A program made the translations under genes and the position numbers. Shown here in pieces: positions 17,293 through 25,620 of a stretch of 64,000 nucleotides of DNA. Numbering within the stretch: the stretch's first letter is position 1; each line of letters begins with the position of its first letter. Under the pieces are notes generated by a model. It saw only the letters and a program-made list of their open reading frames with translations, did no database searches and was not told the DNA's origin. This stretch comes from JAITVB01 sp031553805 (lineage in GTDB: Bacteria > Bacteroidota > Bacteroidia > Bacteroidales > Rikenellaceae), in assembly GCA_031553805.1 (NCBI GenBank), contig JAVBLC010000019.1, positions 43,187 to 107,186 of the forward strand, read 5' to 3'.

Positions 17293-17553
17293 AGTTTTCG
17301 ATTTATTTAATGGTTTTCGTGTCTGTGTTCTCCTTTTACACACAATGTATGCCAAAGGAATTTTCGGGCCGAAACGGCAGTTTTTGGCTGTCATTCGGAC
17401 TGCCTGTGCTGTCATTTTGACAGGTTCCTCCCGGCGCCCGGAATTTGACTTTGCTTCGATAAGTGCCTCCCCGCGCTTAAGCAGGCGCGCTTCCGGTGGG
17501 CAAAGATAATGAACTAATCCGGAACGAAAACACGAAAATCGGTTTACTTTCAC

Positions 17554-17561
17554 TACCTTTG
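17554..17561 (+). promoter_or_regulatory. -7 box of the DEAD-box helicase gene
   Basis: TACCTTTG, full match to TAnnTTTG, 26 bp before the helicase ATG. Confidence 0.6.
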
Positions 17562-17587
17562 TCTCGATTTTTACGAAAAAACGATTG

Positions 17588-19363
17588 ATGCAATTAGAAG
17601 AATTTAAGGCATTGGGGCTCTCCGAAGAGATGTTGCAGGCCATCCGCGAGAAAGGTTTCGAAGCCCCGTCGCCCATCCAGTCGCTGACCATCCCTGTATC
17701 GTTGCAGGGTGAACACGACATCATCGCCCAGGCCCAGACCGGCACGGGCAAAACCGCCGCTTTCGGCCTTCCGATCCTCGACCGGATGAAGCCCGGCAAA
17801 GGCGCTCCGCCGCGGGCGTTGATCCTGGTGCCGACACGTGAGTTGGCCCTCCAGGTGAATGAAGAACTGGTTTCTTTCAACCATACCAAAAAAATATGGA
17901 TCGCCCCGATCTACGGCGGCGCATCAATGAGCGAACAGTTGCGCCGTTTGGCTAAAGGGATCGACATTGTGGTCGGTACGCCGGGCCGCACGCTCGACCA
18001 CCTGCGCCGCGGCACGCTCGACCTCTCGCAGATCGAATGGCTCGTCCTGGACGAAGCCGACGAAATGCTCGACATGGGTTTTATCGAGGACGTCGAGGAG
18101 ATCATGTCGCACTCGAACCAAACCAAGCGCACGTTGCTTTTCTCGGCCACGATGCCCCAGCGCATCGAAGCGCTTTCGAAGAAATATATGCACGACACCG
18201 AGGTGCTGCGCGTCGAGTCGAAACAGATCACCACCGACCTGACCGATCAGATCTATTTCGAAGTGCGTGAGAGCGACAAGTTCGACGCCCTGACCCGCAT
18301 CATCGACGTCGAGCCCGACTTTTACGGCATAGTCTTCTCGCGCACGAAACTGGGTGTGGACGAGATCGTCACCAAACTCCTTGAACAGGGCTATGCCGCC
18401 GAAGGCCTCCACGGCGACGTGTCGCAAGCCCAGCGTGAAAAGATCCTTCGGAAATTCAAGAAAAAACAAGCCAATATATTGGTCGCCACCGATGTCGCCG
18501 CTCGCGGGATCGACATCAACAACCTCACGCATGTGATCAATTATTCGTTGCCGCAAGACAGCGAGTCCTATGTGCACCGCATCGGCCGTACGGGTCGCGC
18601 CGGCAACCAGGGGACGGCGATCACGTTCATTTCCAGTTCCGAATTCCGTCAGTTCGGGGCGATGAAGCGCCAGGTGAAGGTCGACATCCGCAAGGAGTCG
18701 CTGCCCACCGCGGCCGACATCGTCGACATGAAGCGTTCGAAGATACTGGACGATCTGCAGGAAATCGTCGCCCGCGAGGTGCCGGTCGAGAATTACCGCG
18801 CGATGGCCGGCGACATTCTGGCCCAGTACCCGCCGGAGGTTGCGCTGGCCGCCCTGTTGAAACTGGCCTTCAAGAACGAACTCGAAACCGACCGTTACCC
18901 CGAGATCCGTGGCTTCTCGGTCGACCGCAAGGGGACAGCACGCCTGTTCATTTCCGTGGGTCGCATCGACGGCTTCACTCCGGCCAAACTCGTCGAACTG
19001 CTCAAACGCGAAACGGCGCTCAACGACCACAAGATCGACGACGTGCGCATTCTCGACAATTTTTCGTTTGTCACCGTACCCTATGCCGAGGCCGAAGCCG
19101 TAACCAAGCAGCTCAACAAACTGAGCAAAGGCGGTCGTCCGTTGGCCGAGATCGCCCAACCCGGCATGGAAGCCGGTGTTGCCGGCAGCGAACGCCCCGG
19201 GAAAGGAGGCAAAGGCCCCAGAACTCCCAAAGGCGAAAAGCCTGCCGCAGACCGTCCTTACAAAAAGAACCGTCCGGGCGGTGAACACACCGAATTCCGC
19301 ACCCGCCGCGACCGCCCGAAAAAAGAGACTTCGACCGAGCGTAAGCGCAAGAAAAAGTATTGA
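17588..19363 (+). CDS. DEAD-box RNA helicase (DeaD/DbpA type)
   Basis: An ATP-dependent RNA helicase likely acting in ribosome assembly or RNA decay. The ATG at 17588 is preferred to a TTG one codon earlier. Motifs in the 591 residues: Q motif FEAPSPIQ (~24-31), Walker A AQTGTGKTAAF (~50), PTRELALQV, DEADEMLDMGF (~156), SAT, VATDVAARGID (~300) and HRIGRTGRAG (~325). After the helicase core, residues ~450-520 (EIRGFSVDRKGTARLFISVG) form a DbpA-type RNA-binding domain, and the last ~60 residues are a Lys/Arg/Gly-rich tail. This arrangement matches DeaD/CsdA more than RhlE. It is divergent from groES. Confidence 0.93.
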   Translation: MQLEEFKALGLSEEMLQAIREKGFEAPSPIQSLTIPVSLQGEHDIIAQAQTGTGKTAAFGLPILDRMKPGKGAPPRALILVPTRELALQVNEELVSFNHTKKIWIAPIYGGASMSEQLRRLAKGIDIVVGTPGRTLDHLRRGTLDLSQIEWLVLDEADEMLDMGFIEDVEEIMSHSNQTKRTLLFSATMPQRIEALSKKYMHDTEVLRVESKQITTDLTDQIYFEVRESDKFDALTRIIDVEPDFYGIVFSRTKLGVDEIVTKLLEQGYAAEGLHGDVSQAQREKILRKFKKKQANILVATDVAARGIDINNLTHVINYSLPQDSESYVHRIGRTGRAGNQGTAITFISSSEFRQFGAMKRQVKVDIRKESLPTAADIVDMKRSKILDDLQEIVAREVPVENYRAMAGDILAQYPPEVALAALLKLAFKNELETDRYPEIRGFSVDRKGTARLFISVGRIDGFTPAKLVELLKRETALNDHKIDDVRILDNFSFVTVPYAEAEAVTKQLNKLSKGGRPLAEIAQPGMEAGVAGSERPGKGGKGPRTPKGEKPAADRPYKKNRPGGEHTEFRTRRDRPKKETSTERKRKKKY

Positions 19364-19462
19364 CCGGCCTCCGCCGTCGTAAAAATCAGCTTTGGAGATC
19401 CATCCGGTGCAGCCTTTCGCCGGGTGGAAATATCATCATGAAAGAACTTGATTTTTTTTCAG

Positions 19463-19682
19463 ATGAAAAGGATGATTTTGTGTCTGGCTGCCGCCCTGCC
19501 GATGGGGGCGTGCAGCAATAAGCGGAAAGACGGTGATCGCCTATTTCGACCTGTATCCGCATTCCTATAATGCTCCGAAGAAAGGAGACATAGACATTCT
19601 TATCAACGGGGGATCACTCGGGAAGAAACAATACGACTGGAATTTCCCGCTGGAATTGCAAAAAAGCGACACCCTACAATGA
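19463..19682 (+). pseudogene. Frameshifted small lipoprotein gene
   Basis: An ATG at 19463 starts a lipoprotein signal (MKRMILCLAAALPMGACSN, lipidated Cys17) but that frame stops at 19568 after 35 codons. From about 19516 another frame continues without stops to a TGA at 19680 and reads like the mature domain: SGKTVIAYFDLYPHSYNA, then INGGSLGKKQYDWNFPLEL. Joined, they make a ~73-residue lipoprotein. A single indel near AATAAGCGGAAAGACGG explains the break. It may be a true pseudogene or a sequencing error. The product is not one I recognise. The region is AT-richer than its neighbours. Confidence 0.55.
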
Positions 19683-19705
19683 CCACATATCGTGTAAATC
19701 TGCAT

Positions 19706-19746
19706 AACGAAGCGGGGAACCCTGTTTAGGGTTCCCCGCTTCGTTT
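19706..19746. terminator. Strong two-way terminator
   Basis: An 18 bp perfect stem (AACGAAGCGGGGAACCCT and its complement) with a GTTT loop, ending in CGTTT. It serves the helicase/lipoprotein side and possibly the converging glycosidase gene. Confidence 0.85.
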
Positions 19747-19750
19747 CTGT

Positions 19751-19793
19751 TCCTCGAAAAATTTTTGACGCCGTTTTTTATAACCCGCAGTCG
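19751..19793. repeat. Decayed half-copy of the composite inverted-repeat element
   Basis: TCCTCGAAAAATTTTTGACG then CCGTTTTTTATAACCCGCAGTCG corresponds to the right flank of copy A (AGAAAAATTTTTGGTG, the T/A palindrome and GCAGTCGAAGC) with substitutions that break the hairpin. It lies at another convergent junction, next to the - strand glycosidase stop. Confidence 0.6.
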
Positions 19794-19804
19794 TCGAAGC
19801 CGAC

Positions 19805-20932
19805 TCAGCAGCGGAAGATGAAGCCGGAAGCGGTTTGCCATTGGCCGCCTTGGGCGGTGGTAAAAAGGTATTCTGGGCGGCCGTTTTTCATCAGTAGTTG
19901 GGGCCGTTCGAAACGGCCGTAACGGGTGAGATGGCGGGGTGCCGGGGGCTGGTCGATGTAGGCGTCGGCGCCGAACCAGCCGATCTGGGGCTTGCTCCAG
20001 GCGAGTCCGTCGGGCGATTCGAAATAGAGGCCGACGTAGTGGTCGAAGAAACCCATATCGCGCATCAGCATTTTATACTTTCGATCCTCGTACCACACGT
20101 AAGCGTCTTCGACCTGGCGGTTGTCACCGTAGACCGAAAAGTCGACGACGGGGTTTTTATCGTAGCGGCGGTAGGGGCCGGTGACGGCATCGGCAAAGGC
20201 TACGCCGTATTTGCGGTTGCCGGCGATGGGGCCGACGGGGTTGAGGTATTCGTCTTTGTTGCACGATTTGTAGTACATCCAGCACTGGCCGCCCGGATGC
20301 TTCAGGAAGGCGGGGTTTGTCGTGATGTAATCGTCCCATGCACCTTGGGGGCCAGGCCCCAGCAGGGGTTCGTCGCTGCGGGTCCAGGGGCCCCAGAGCG
20401 AGTCGGCGACGGCATAACCGATGCGCTTGGTGCCGAACCGGCCGTCGGACGTGCCCATATAAAAAATGTAGTAGCGGCCGTCGACCTGTTGCACCGTCGG
20501 GTTGTGGCACGTGGTGGCGTCGAAATATCCGGCGCGGGGAGCGAGGACGACCTCCACGTGGCGGTACGGTCCCTCGGGGTGGTCGGCCACGGCGTGGGCC
20601 ACTTCGCACTTGTGGATCCAGCCGCCCATGCCGTACTGTTCGAGCCAACGCGAGTAAAAGACGTGCACCCTCCCCTCTTCATCGTAAATCGGCGTATTGC
20701 ACCACACGTAATAGCCCTGCTCTTCGAGGATGCGCCCGACGGGTTTCAGCTTTTTACAGAAATCGGAAATGGCGTCGGCCGGATATTTTTCGAGCGGGTC
20801 GACAATCGGGCCACCCGGCGAAGCGAGGTCGAACAACGGGTTTCGTGAGCCGTTCCCGGCAAAGAGTTCGCTTCCGGCCATGCCGACCAGGGGGACGAGG
20901 CCCATCAATTTCAAAAATTCGCGGCGGTTCAT
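19805..20932 (-). CDS. Secreted beta-propeller glycosidase (GH43/GH117-like clan)
   Basis: The 375-residue product starts MNRREFLKLMG, a twin-arginine (RRxFLK) export signal with a hydrophobic stretch to about residue 24. The mature part has repeated blade motifs of five-bladed propellers: GRVHVFYSRW, GRYYIFYMGTSDG, GQCWMYYKSC, RKYKMLMRDMG and, at the end of blades, GPYRxxxx and GPWTRSDEPLL. That pattern is shared by GH43, GH32/62/68 and GH117 clans; I cannot assign one family or its catalytic acids with confidence. It probably removes a terminal sugar in the periplasm. It is divergent from the sigma-factor operon and not in an obvious susCD locus. Confidence 0.7.
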   Translation of the reverse strand: MNRREFLKLMGLVPLVGMAGSELFAGNGSRNPLFDLASPGGPIVDPLEKYPADAISDFCKKLKPVGRILEEQGYYVWCNTPIYDEEGRVHVFYSRWLEQYGMGGWIHKCEVAHAVADHPEGPYRHVEVVLAPRAGYFDATTCHNPTVQQVDGRYYIFYMGTSDGRFGTKRIGYAVADSLWGPWTRSDEPLLGPGPQGAWDDYITTNPAFLKHPGGQCWMYYKSCNKDEYLNPVGPIAGNRKYGVAFADAVTGPYRRYDKNPVVDFSVYGDNRQVEDAYVWYEDRKYKMLMRDMGFFDHYVGLYFESPDGLAWSKPQIGWFGADAYIDQPPAPRHLTRYGRFERPQLLMKNGRPEYLFTTAQGGQWQTASGFIFRC

Positions 20933-21008
20933 CGTATCAGGAGGTTGAGGGTTAGTGGCACCGGCAGGCCGGTTCGGTAAATATACGATTTTTTCGAGAG
21001 AATTGTTA

Positions 21009-21016
21009 TATTTTTG
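21009..21016 (+). promoter_or_regulatory. -7 box of the ECF sigma operon
   Basis: TATTTTTG, full match to TAnnTTTG, 57 bp before the sigma factor ATG at 21074; suggests housekeeping-type expression of the sigma factor. Confidence 0.55.
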
Positions 21017-21073
21017 TGGGTAGTGCGTTACCATTACGAAAGAGCACCTGAAAACCCTGCAATCGCCCACCGG

Positions 21074-21574
21074 ATGACCACCGAAGAATTCAACGACCGA
21101 ATCGTAGCACTGCGCGACAAAGTTTTCCGCTTTGCCGCACGGTTGACGGGCAACGACGAGCAGGCAGCCGACGTGGTGCAGGACGTGATGGAGCGGATGT
21201 GGCGGCGGCGCGGCACGCTGGGGACGGGCGAGAACGTCGAAGCCTACGCGATGCAGGCGGCGCGCAACCGCAGTTACGATTACCTGCGCCGCGACCAGAT
21301 GGTCGGCGAGAAGCACCGTCAGATAGCCCAACGCACGGATTTCACCGAGGAAACCCACCCGATGGAACGCGAAGAGATCCGACGGGCAGTGGAGGCCGCA
21401 ATCGCGGCGTTGCCCGAAAAGCAGCGGGCGGCGATCCACCTGCGCGATATCGAGGAATATGAATTTGAAGAAATCTCAGCAATAATGAATTGTGACGTCG
21501 CCACGGTGCGGGTTTACCTCTCGCGGGCCCGGAAAACGGTGGGCGAACGACTTAAAATATACCGTCAGGGATGA
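21074..21574 (+). CDS. ECF-type RNA polymerase sigma factor
   Basis: A 166-residue sigma-70 family protein with only regions 2 and 4. Region 2 (about 10-75) contains FRFAARLTGNDEQAADVVQDVMERMW and AYAMQAARNRSYDYLRR; region 4 (about 112-160) contains ALPEKQRAAIHLRDIEEYEFEEI and the recognition helix CDVATVRVYLSRARKTV. The ATG at 21074 gives a family-length protein; an upstream ATG at 21014 would overlap the promoter box. The anti-sigma-like gene begins inside its stop codon (ATGA overlap), so the two are translationally coupled. Target genes are unknown; the adjacent secreted protein is a candidate. Confidence 0.92.
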   Translation: MTTEEFNDRIVALRDKVFRFAARLTGNDEQAADVVQDVMERMWRRRGTLGTGENVEAYAMQAARNRSYDYLRRDQMVGEKHRQIAQRTDFTEETHPMEREEIRRAVEAAIAALPEKQRAAIHLRDIEEYEFEEISAIMNCDVATVRVYLSRARKTVGERLKIYRQG

Positions 21575-22110
21575 AAACGGACATTGAAATAAGAAATTTA
21601 CTCGAGCGCTGGTTTGCCGGCGAAACGACGCTGGACGAAGAGCGCACGCTCCGCGAATTCTTTCGGGATGACCCGCGAGCGGCGGCCGAAGAGTGGACTG
21701 AGGCCCGGGCATTGTTCGGATACCTAAGCGATGAAGCTCGGCGGCAGGCCCCGGCCGCACGCGTCCTCCCCTTGCACCGGCGACGCTGGGCGATTATTGC
21801 AGCCCTAGCCGCGTGTGTGGCGGTGGTTTGCACGGTGCGCATCGTGACGACAGACCGCCCCGCCGATCCGACACAGGCCGTCGCCTGGATCGACGGTCAA
21901 CCGGTGACTGATCCCGATTCGATATTGACCGAATACAACCGCATCCTGGCCAAAATAAACATCCCCGACATAAATACCGGAGCTCGGAATCCTGCACTGG
22001 CCAAAGCCAGTCACGTTTTCCACAAACTCGAAACCATCGGCCGTGCACAGGCCGTTCTCGGGAAACTCGAAAAATACGCCGCTCAACTCGAATCGATCGA
22101 TGCTTTTTAA
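21571..22110 (+). CDS. Putative anti-sigma membrane protein
   Basis: The 179-residue product has a cytoplasmic N-terminal domain (NLLERWFAGETTLDEERTLREFF), one transmembrane helix at about 73-90 (WAIIAALAACVAVVCTV) and an extracytoplasmic C-terminal part of ~85 residues rich in short helices. This layout and the 4 bp overlap with an ECF sigma gene point to an anti-sigma factor. The N-terminus resembles the opening helices of FecR-type regulators, but the C-terminal FecR domain is absent. No zinc-binding HxxxCxxC motif is visible, so it is not a ZAS-type anti-sigma. The function is inferred mainly from context. Confidence 0.65.
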   Translation: MKTDIEIRNLLERWFAGETTLDEERTLREFFRDDPRAAAEEWTEARALFGYLSDEARRQAPAARVLPLHRRRWAIIAALAACVAVVCTVRIVTTDRPADPTQAVAWIDGQPVTDPDSILTEYNRILAKINIPDINTGARNPALAKASHVFHKLETIGRAQAVLGKLEKYAAQLESIDAF

Positions 22111-22139
22111 ATAATGAACCTTCAAAAACCTTGTAAATT

Positions 22140-22619
22140 ATGAAAAAATTAATTTTTCTGCTGCTCGCCGTGCTGCCCCTCTTGGCCCAAGCACAAACCA
22201 ATACCCTGACCTCGCTGTACAATGCCTATTCGGGCAAAAAAGGGGTGTCGACCGTAATGATGACCCCTGAAATGCTCTCCTCCGCCCTGAAAGTCAACGG
22301 TGTTGACAAGGCGAACGGAATTACGCTGGATTGCGGGATGATGATTATCTCGGCCGAGCGCTCGCTCTCCTTCTCGACCAAGGACATACAGGACCTTCGG
22401 GATGCCGCGATGAAGATCGCTTCAGCCCCCGGATACAAACTGCTGATGGATGTCAGGGAAGAGGATGAGACTGTTCGCATCTACGCCAAGGACGGTGTCC
22501 AAGGCGAGTTGAACAACGTGCTAATCATTGTTACCGAGAATGACGAAGTATCGATCGTAGGCATCGACGGCAGTATTCCGGCTAATCTGCTGGGCAAACT
22601 TTCCCAATTGGCCGATTAA
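22140..22619 (+). CDS. DUF4252 secreted protein
   Basis: A 159-residue protein with a signal peptide ending AQAQ at about residue 19 and a small alpha/beta domain. It has the DUF4252 pattern: LSSALKVNG, a central LRDAAMKIASAPGYKLLMDVREEDETVRIYAK and the terminal VSIVGIDGSIPANLLGKLSQL. DUF4252 genes commonly follow ECF sigma and small anti-sigma genes in Bacteroidales, as here with 30 bp spacing. Biochemical function is unknown; the conserved location suggests either a regulon member or a cell-envelope signal for the sigma system. Confidence 0.8.
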   Translation: MKKLIFLLLAVLPLLAQAQTNTLTSLYNAYSGKKGVSTVMMTPEMLSSALKVNGVDKANGITLDCGMMIISAERSLSFSTKDIQDLRDAAMKIASAPGYKLLMDVREEDETVRIYAKDGVQGELNNVLIIVTENDEVSIVGIDGSIPANLLGKLSQLAD

Positions 22620-22633
22620 AGGCAAATGCCAAA

Positions 22634-22672
22634 ACAAGGGAGGGTGCAAGAAGCACCCTCCCTTGTTTTATA
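22634..22672. terminator. Terminator at the DUF4252/GH127 junction
   Basis: ACAAGGGAGGGTGC / GCACCCTCCCTTGT stem with a short loop and a T-run on the + strand, A-run on the other side, placed between two converging genes only 66 bp apart. Confidence 0.88.
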
Positions 22673-22684
22673 AAATCCGGTCGG

Positions 22685-24730
22685 TTAGAACGTGAGGGGC
22701 ATCCACACGCTCATATCGGTCTTGCCACGGTTGCCCCAGGCGTAGTAGGGGAGGAATTTCACGGCGACGTTCTGTACGCCCTGCTTCGGCACTTCGCGGT
22801 AGAGCGTGCCCTGCCACGACGGTTCGGCCGTAGCTACGGCCTGCCCTTCGAGCAGCATGACGGGGGCGCCGTCGATCTTGGTCATCTGCGGCTTCAGTTG
22901 GATGCCGGCCGGTACCTTGACGTCGGAAAGGCGGAAACCCTTCGGAATGTCAAGCCCTTCCATACAGTACACCACCGGGCCGTATTGCACGGCCACCTGG
23001 CCGCGGCTCTCTTCGACCAGCGGGTTCGATTCGATCAGGCGCGCGCGGATCGGCATGTTGAGTTCGATCTTGTCGCCTTTCTTCCAAGTGCGGTCGATGC
23101 GGGCGTAAGTGCCCGGTTTGAGCGGCGTGTTGACCGCCTGACCGTTGACCGTCAGCGTAACGTTGTCGTCACACCAGCCCGGGATACGCATGAACATCGC
23201 GAAAGCGGCCTTGGGCGCTTCTTCGACGGTCATGGATACCTTGCCGTCCCACGGATATTCGGACTGCTGCGCAAGGCTCACCTTGCCGCCCGACGGAAGC
23301 GCGGTCGACAGGCGATTCGACCCGTAGAGGTTTACGTAAAGGCCGTCTTTCGAAGCGGCGTAGGCATAAGCGCTCACCTGGGTCAGTGTGCGGGTGATGT
23401 TGGGCGGGCAGCAGTACACCCAGATGTATTCCTGGCGTTCTTTCGACCAGCGGAGGGTATAGGGGAATTCCTCGGTCACGCGCAACGGGTTGGTGTAGAA
23501 AAAGCGTTTGCCGTCGAGGCTGATCGAAGCGAGCAAGCTGTTGTAGGCCACCTGTTCGACGATATCGACGTATTTGGCGTCGGCCGTGATGTCGAACATA
23601 CGCCAGTTCCACAGCAGGTTGCCGATGTTGGCGCACGATTCGTTGTGCGCGGTTTCGCTCGGCAGTTGGAATGAGCGGCCGTAGGATTGGTGTACCTTCT
23701 GGATCGAATCGGGGGTGTAGCTCGTCCCGTCGGGCGAGGTGCCGTCGTAGAGGGCGCCGCAGGCTCCGGTGATATACATCTTGGTCTGCGTCACGTCGGC
23801 CCAGATGTCGTTGAGGCACTCCATCAGCGACGCGTCGCCCGTTTCGGCATAGACGTCGGCTACCCCGGCATAGAGGTAGTTGGCCCGTACGGAGTGACCC
23901 ATCGCCTTGTGCTGCTCACGGAAAGGCACGCGGTCCTGGTTGTCGTCGGTGCCGTTTTCCACCATGCCGCGGATGTCGATCAGGTTTTTCGACAATTCGA
24001 GGTATTTCGGGTTGCGGGTAGTGCGGTAGATTTCGACCACGCCCATGTAGTGCGACGGGCAGATGGCGTTGCGCGCCAGTTCGGGCGACGAGCGGGCGTA
24101 GAAATCACACAGATAGTCGGCCGCGCGGATGCCCACTTCGAGCAACGTGCGTTTGCCGGTAGCGCGGTAGTGTACGCAGGCGGCCGTCATCAAATGGCCC
24201 AGGTTGTAGGTTTCGAAATTGAGGCGGTCTTCGAATTCTGTCTTCTTGCCCGTCTTTTTTTCGCGGATGATTACCGGGGTGTGGATGTACCCGTCGGCAC
24301 GCTGCGAACCCACGATCTGCGGAATGATGCCATCCATAAACTTGTCGAGCTTCGGGTCTTTGGTGATCGCGTAAACCGTGGCCACCGATTCGAACCATTT
24401 GTAAAAGTCGCCGTCAAAGAACGGCGGGCCGCCGTTCCAGTCGCCCTCGACCTTGCCCGAGGCGATCTCGAAGTTGCGGTAGGCGTGGCTCGTGTTCGGG
24501 TCGTTGAGCGTGTTCCACACGCCCATGATCATCGTGTCGCGGTACACGTTGTTAAAGCGGTCGCCCCAGAAACCGCCCGTCCAGGCGACGTCTTGCAGGT
24601 CAATGTTGAACACTTTGGCATAGGGGCTTTGCGAGTCGTCGGACAGGCTCTTGTGCTGGGCCTGTACGCCACCCGTCGGTGACAGGCAAAGGAGGGCAAG
24701 GGCCACTGCGAAAAATTTGATCGATTTCAT
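22685..24730 (-). CDS. GH127/GH146 beta-L-arabinofuranosidase-like enzyme
   Basis: A 681-residue secreted member of the DUF1680 family. The start at 24730 gives a signal peptide ending VQAQ at ~25. The family cleaves beta-L-arabinofuranosides with a zinc-bound cysteine nucleophile; the predicted cluster is visible as NESCANIG near residue 365 (metal-binding Glu and Cys) and VYCCPPN near 440 (two adjacent Cys, one the nucleophile). The alpha-barrel core is followed by beta-sandwich domains from about residue 460. It probably trims arabinose side chains from plant polysaccharide or glycoprotein. It is a solitary gene convergent with the sigma operon. Confidence 0.88.
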   Translation of the reverse strand: MKSIKFFAVALALLCLSPTGGVQAQHKSLSDDSQSPYAKVFNIDLQDVAWTGGFWGDRFNNVYRDTMIMGVWNTLNDPNTSHAYRNFEIASGKVEGDWNGGPPFFDGDFYKWFESVATVYAITKDPKLDKFMDGIIPQIVGSQRADGYIHTPVIIREKKTGKKTEFEDRLNFETYNLGHLMTAACVHYRATGKRTLLEVGIRAADYLCDFYARSSPELARNAICPSHYMGVVEIYRTTRNPKYLELSKNLIDIRGMVENGTDDNQDRVPFREQHKAMGHSVRANYLYAGVADVYAETGDASLMECLNDIWADVTQTKMYITGACGALYDGTSPDGTSYTPDSIQKVHQSYGRSFQLPSETAHNESCANIGNLLWNWRMFDITADAKYVDIVEQVAYNSLLASISLDGKRFFYTNPLRVTEEFPYTLRWSKERQEYIWVYCCPPNITRTLTQVSAYAYAASKDGLYVNLYGSNRLSTALPSGGKVSLAQQSEYPWDGKVSMTVEEAPKAAFAMFMRIPGWCDDNVTLTVNGQAVNTPLKPGTYARIDRTWKKGDKIELNMPIRARLIESNPLVEESRGQVAVQYGPVVYCMEGLDIPKGFRLSDVKVPAGIQLKPQMTKIDGAPVMLLEGQAVATAEPSWQGTLYREVPKQGVQNVAVKFLPYYAWGNRGKTDMSVWMPLTF

Positions 24731-25013
24731 CTGGTCTTTGTCGTAAGAAATTAGCTTGTGCAAGTTACGTATTTTTCTTTCAATCTCAAAGTATTTTTTT
24801 GAAAACGAAAGAAAACGAAATGAAAACGTAAGCTTCTCGGCCAGGAAAGCACGTTTAGGGTAAAACAGTTGAAAACGGTGATTTATTTCGGAATTATCCG
24901 GGGTCTGGCATTGCGAGACGTCGCCACCCTGTTTCGGGCCCGGTCAACGGCCGGCAAACCCCGGGTCAGAGATAATTCCGAAAAAAGATGCCGTAAATTC
25001 CTCCCTTGGGGGT

Positions 25014-25021
25014 TACTTTTG
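25014..25021 (+). promoter_or_regulatory. -7 box upstream of a possible structured RNA
   Basis: TACTTTTG, full match to TAnnTTTG, on the + strand in a gap with no protein gene on that strand for 600 bp. Confidence 0.45.
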
Positions 25022-25027
25022 TTCATC

Positions 25028-25285
25028 TGAGCAATAACCCTTCGGAAACTATGGAGCGGCAAACTGAAGACGGGGAAACAGGTGGCATAAGTTTCCTCCT
25101 GCACCGACTTCGCTGTGCGGAGCGTGCGGTAGATTCTGAGGATCGTTTCGGTTTTTAACCGGAGCGTGCCCGAGTACGTGAGGGTTAAAAATCGGAAGGA
25201 CCCTCTGAAGGCGCCTGCCGTGCGATACGCGCAGCCTGCGGAAACACCCCACATAGAAACGAAAAAAGGTGCTAACGCACCTTTC
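25028..25285 (+). ncRNA. Candidate rod-shaped structured RNA (6S-like?)
   Basis: The 620 bp between the GH127 gene and tRNA-Met has no convincing protein gene. Within it, + strand segments fold back over ~120 bases: 25114-25119 pairs with 25228-25233, 25124-25132 with 25215-25223, 25149-25160 with 25183-25194, and a capping hairpin CGTGC/GTACG. Internal bulges separate the helices. Several pairs are G-U, which become A-C mismatches on the other strand, so the + strand is the likely transcript. A -7 box lies just upstream and a GGTGC/GCACC hairpin closes the 3' side. A long interrupted rod is the shape of 6S RNA, but I cannot confirm that family. Confidence 0.45.
25266..25285 (-). terminator. 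tRNA-Met terminator
   Basis: AAAGGTGC / GCACCTTT with a TAAC loop; on the - strand it is followed by a T-run, placing it downstream of tRNA-Met. It also closes the candidate RNA on the + strand. Confidence 0.7.
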
Positions 25286-25353
25286 CCCAAAACTAACTAT
25301 TAACTAATAACTAAGAAAAACCGGGTAGACGTCGCGTCTGTCGGCATCCCTCG

Positions 25354-25427
25354 TAGCGAGTCCGAGACTTGAACTCGGGACCTCATGATTATGAATCATG
25401 CGCTCTAACCAGCTGAGCTAACTCGCC
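25354..25427 (-). tRNA. tRNA-Met (CAT)
   Basis: Read on the - strand: acceptor GGCGAGT pairs with ACTCGCT, D arm TAGCTCAGCTGGTTAGAGC, anticodon loop TTCATAA in a CATGA/TCATG stem, and T arm with GTTCAAGTC. Anticodon is CAT. The first acceptor pair can form (G-U), which argues against an initiator tRNA; a lysidine-modified Ile tRNA is possible but less likely. CCA is not encoded. Confidence 0.92.
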
Positions 25428-25620
25428 ATACACGTAAGAACTTCCGCCTCTCTTTTCCAGAAAAGACGGGGCAAAGGTAACGTTTTTTTCAAGCCGCACA
25501 AATTTTTTTCCCTGATTTTTTATCCTTTTTCGAAATCGCCGCCCAAAGACCGCTTGTTTGGGAAAAAACACTAAATTTACCCCACAGTAATCATATTTTG
25601 CATCCCTAAAAAACAAGTTT

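Noticed and set aside
17293..17587. CIRCE-type heat-shock operator before groES
   Set aside because: No TTAGCACTC-N9-GAGTGCTAA-like repeat is present.
24883..25290. Open frame on the - strand in the GH127-tRNA gap
   Set aside because: No family resemblance, runs through the tRNA terminator hairpin, and the same region folds as a likely RNA on the other strand.
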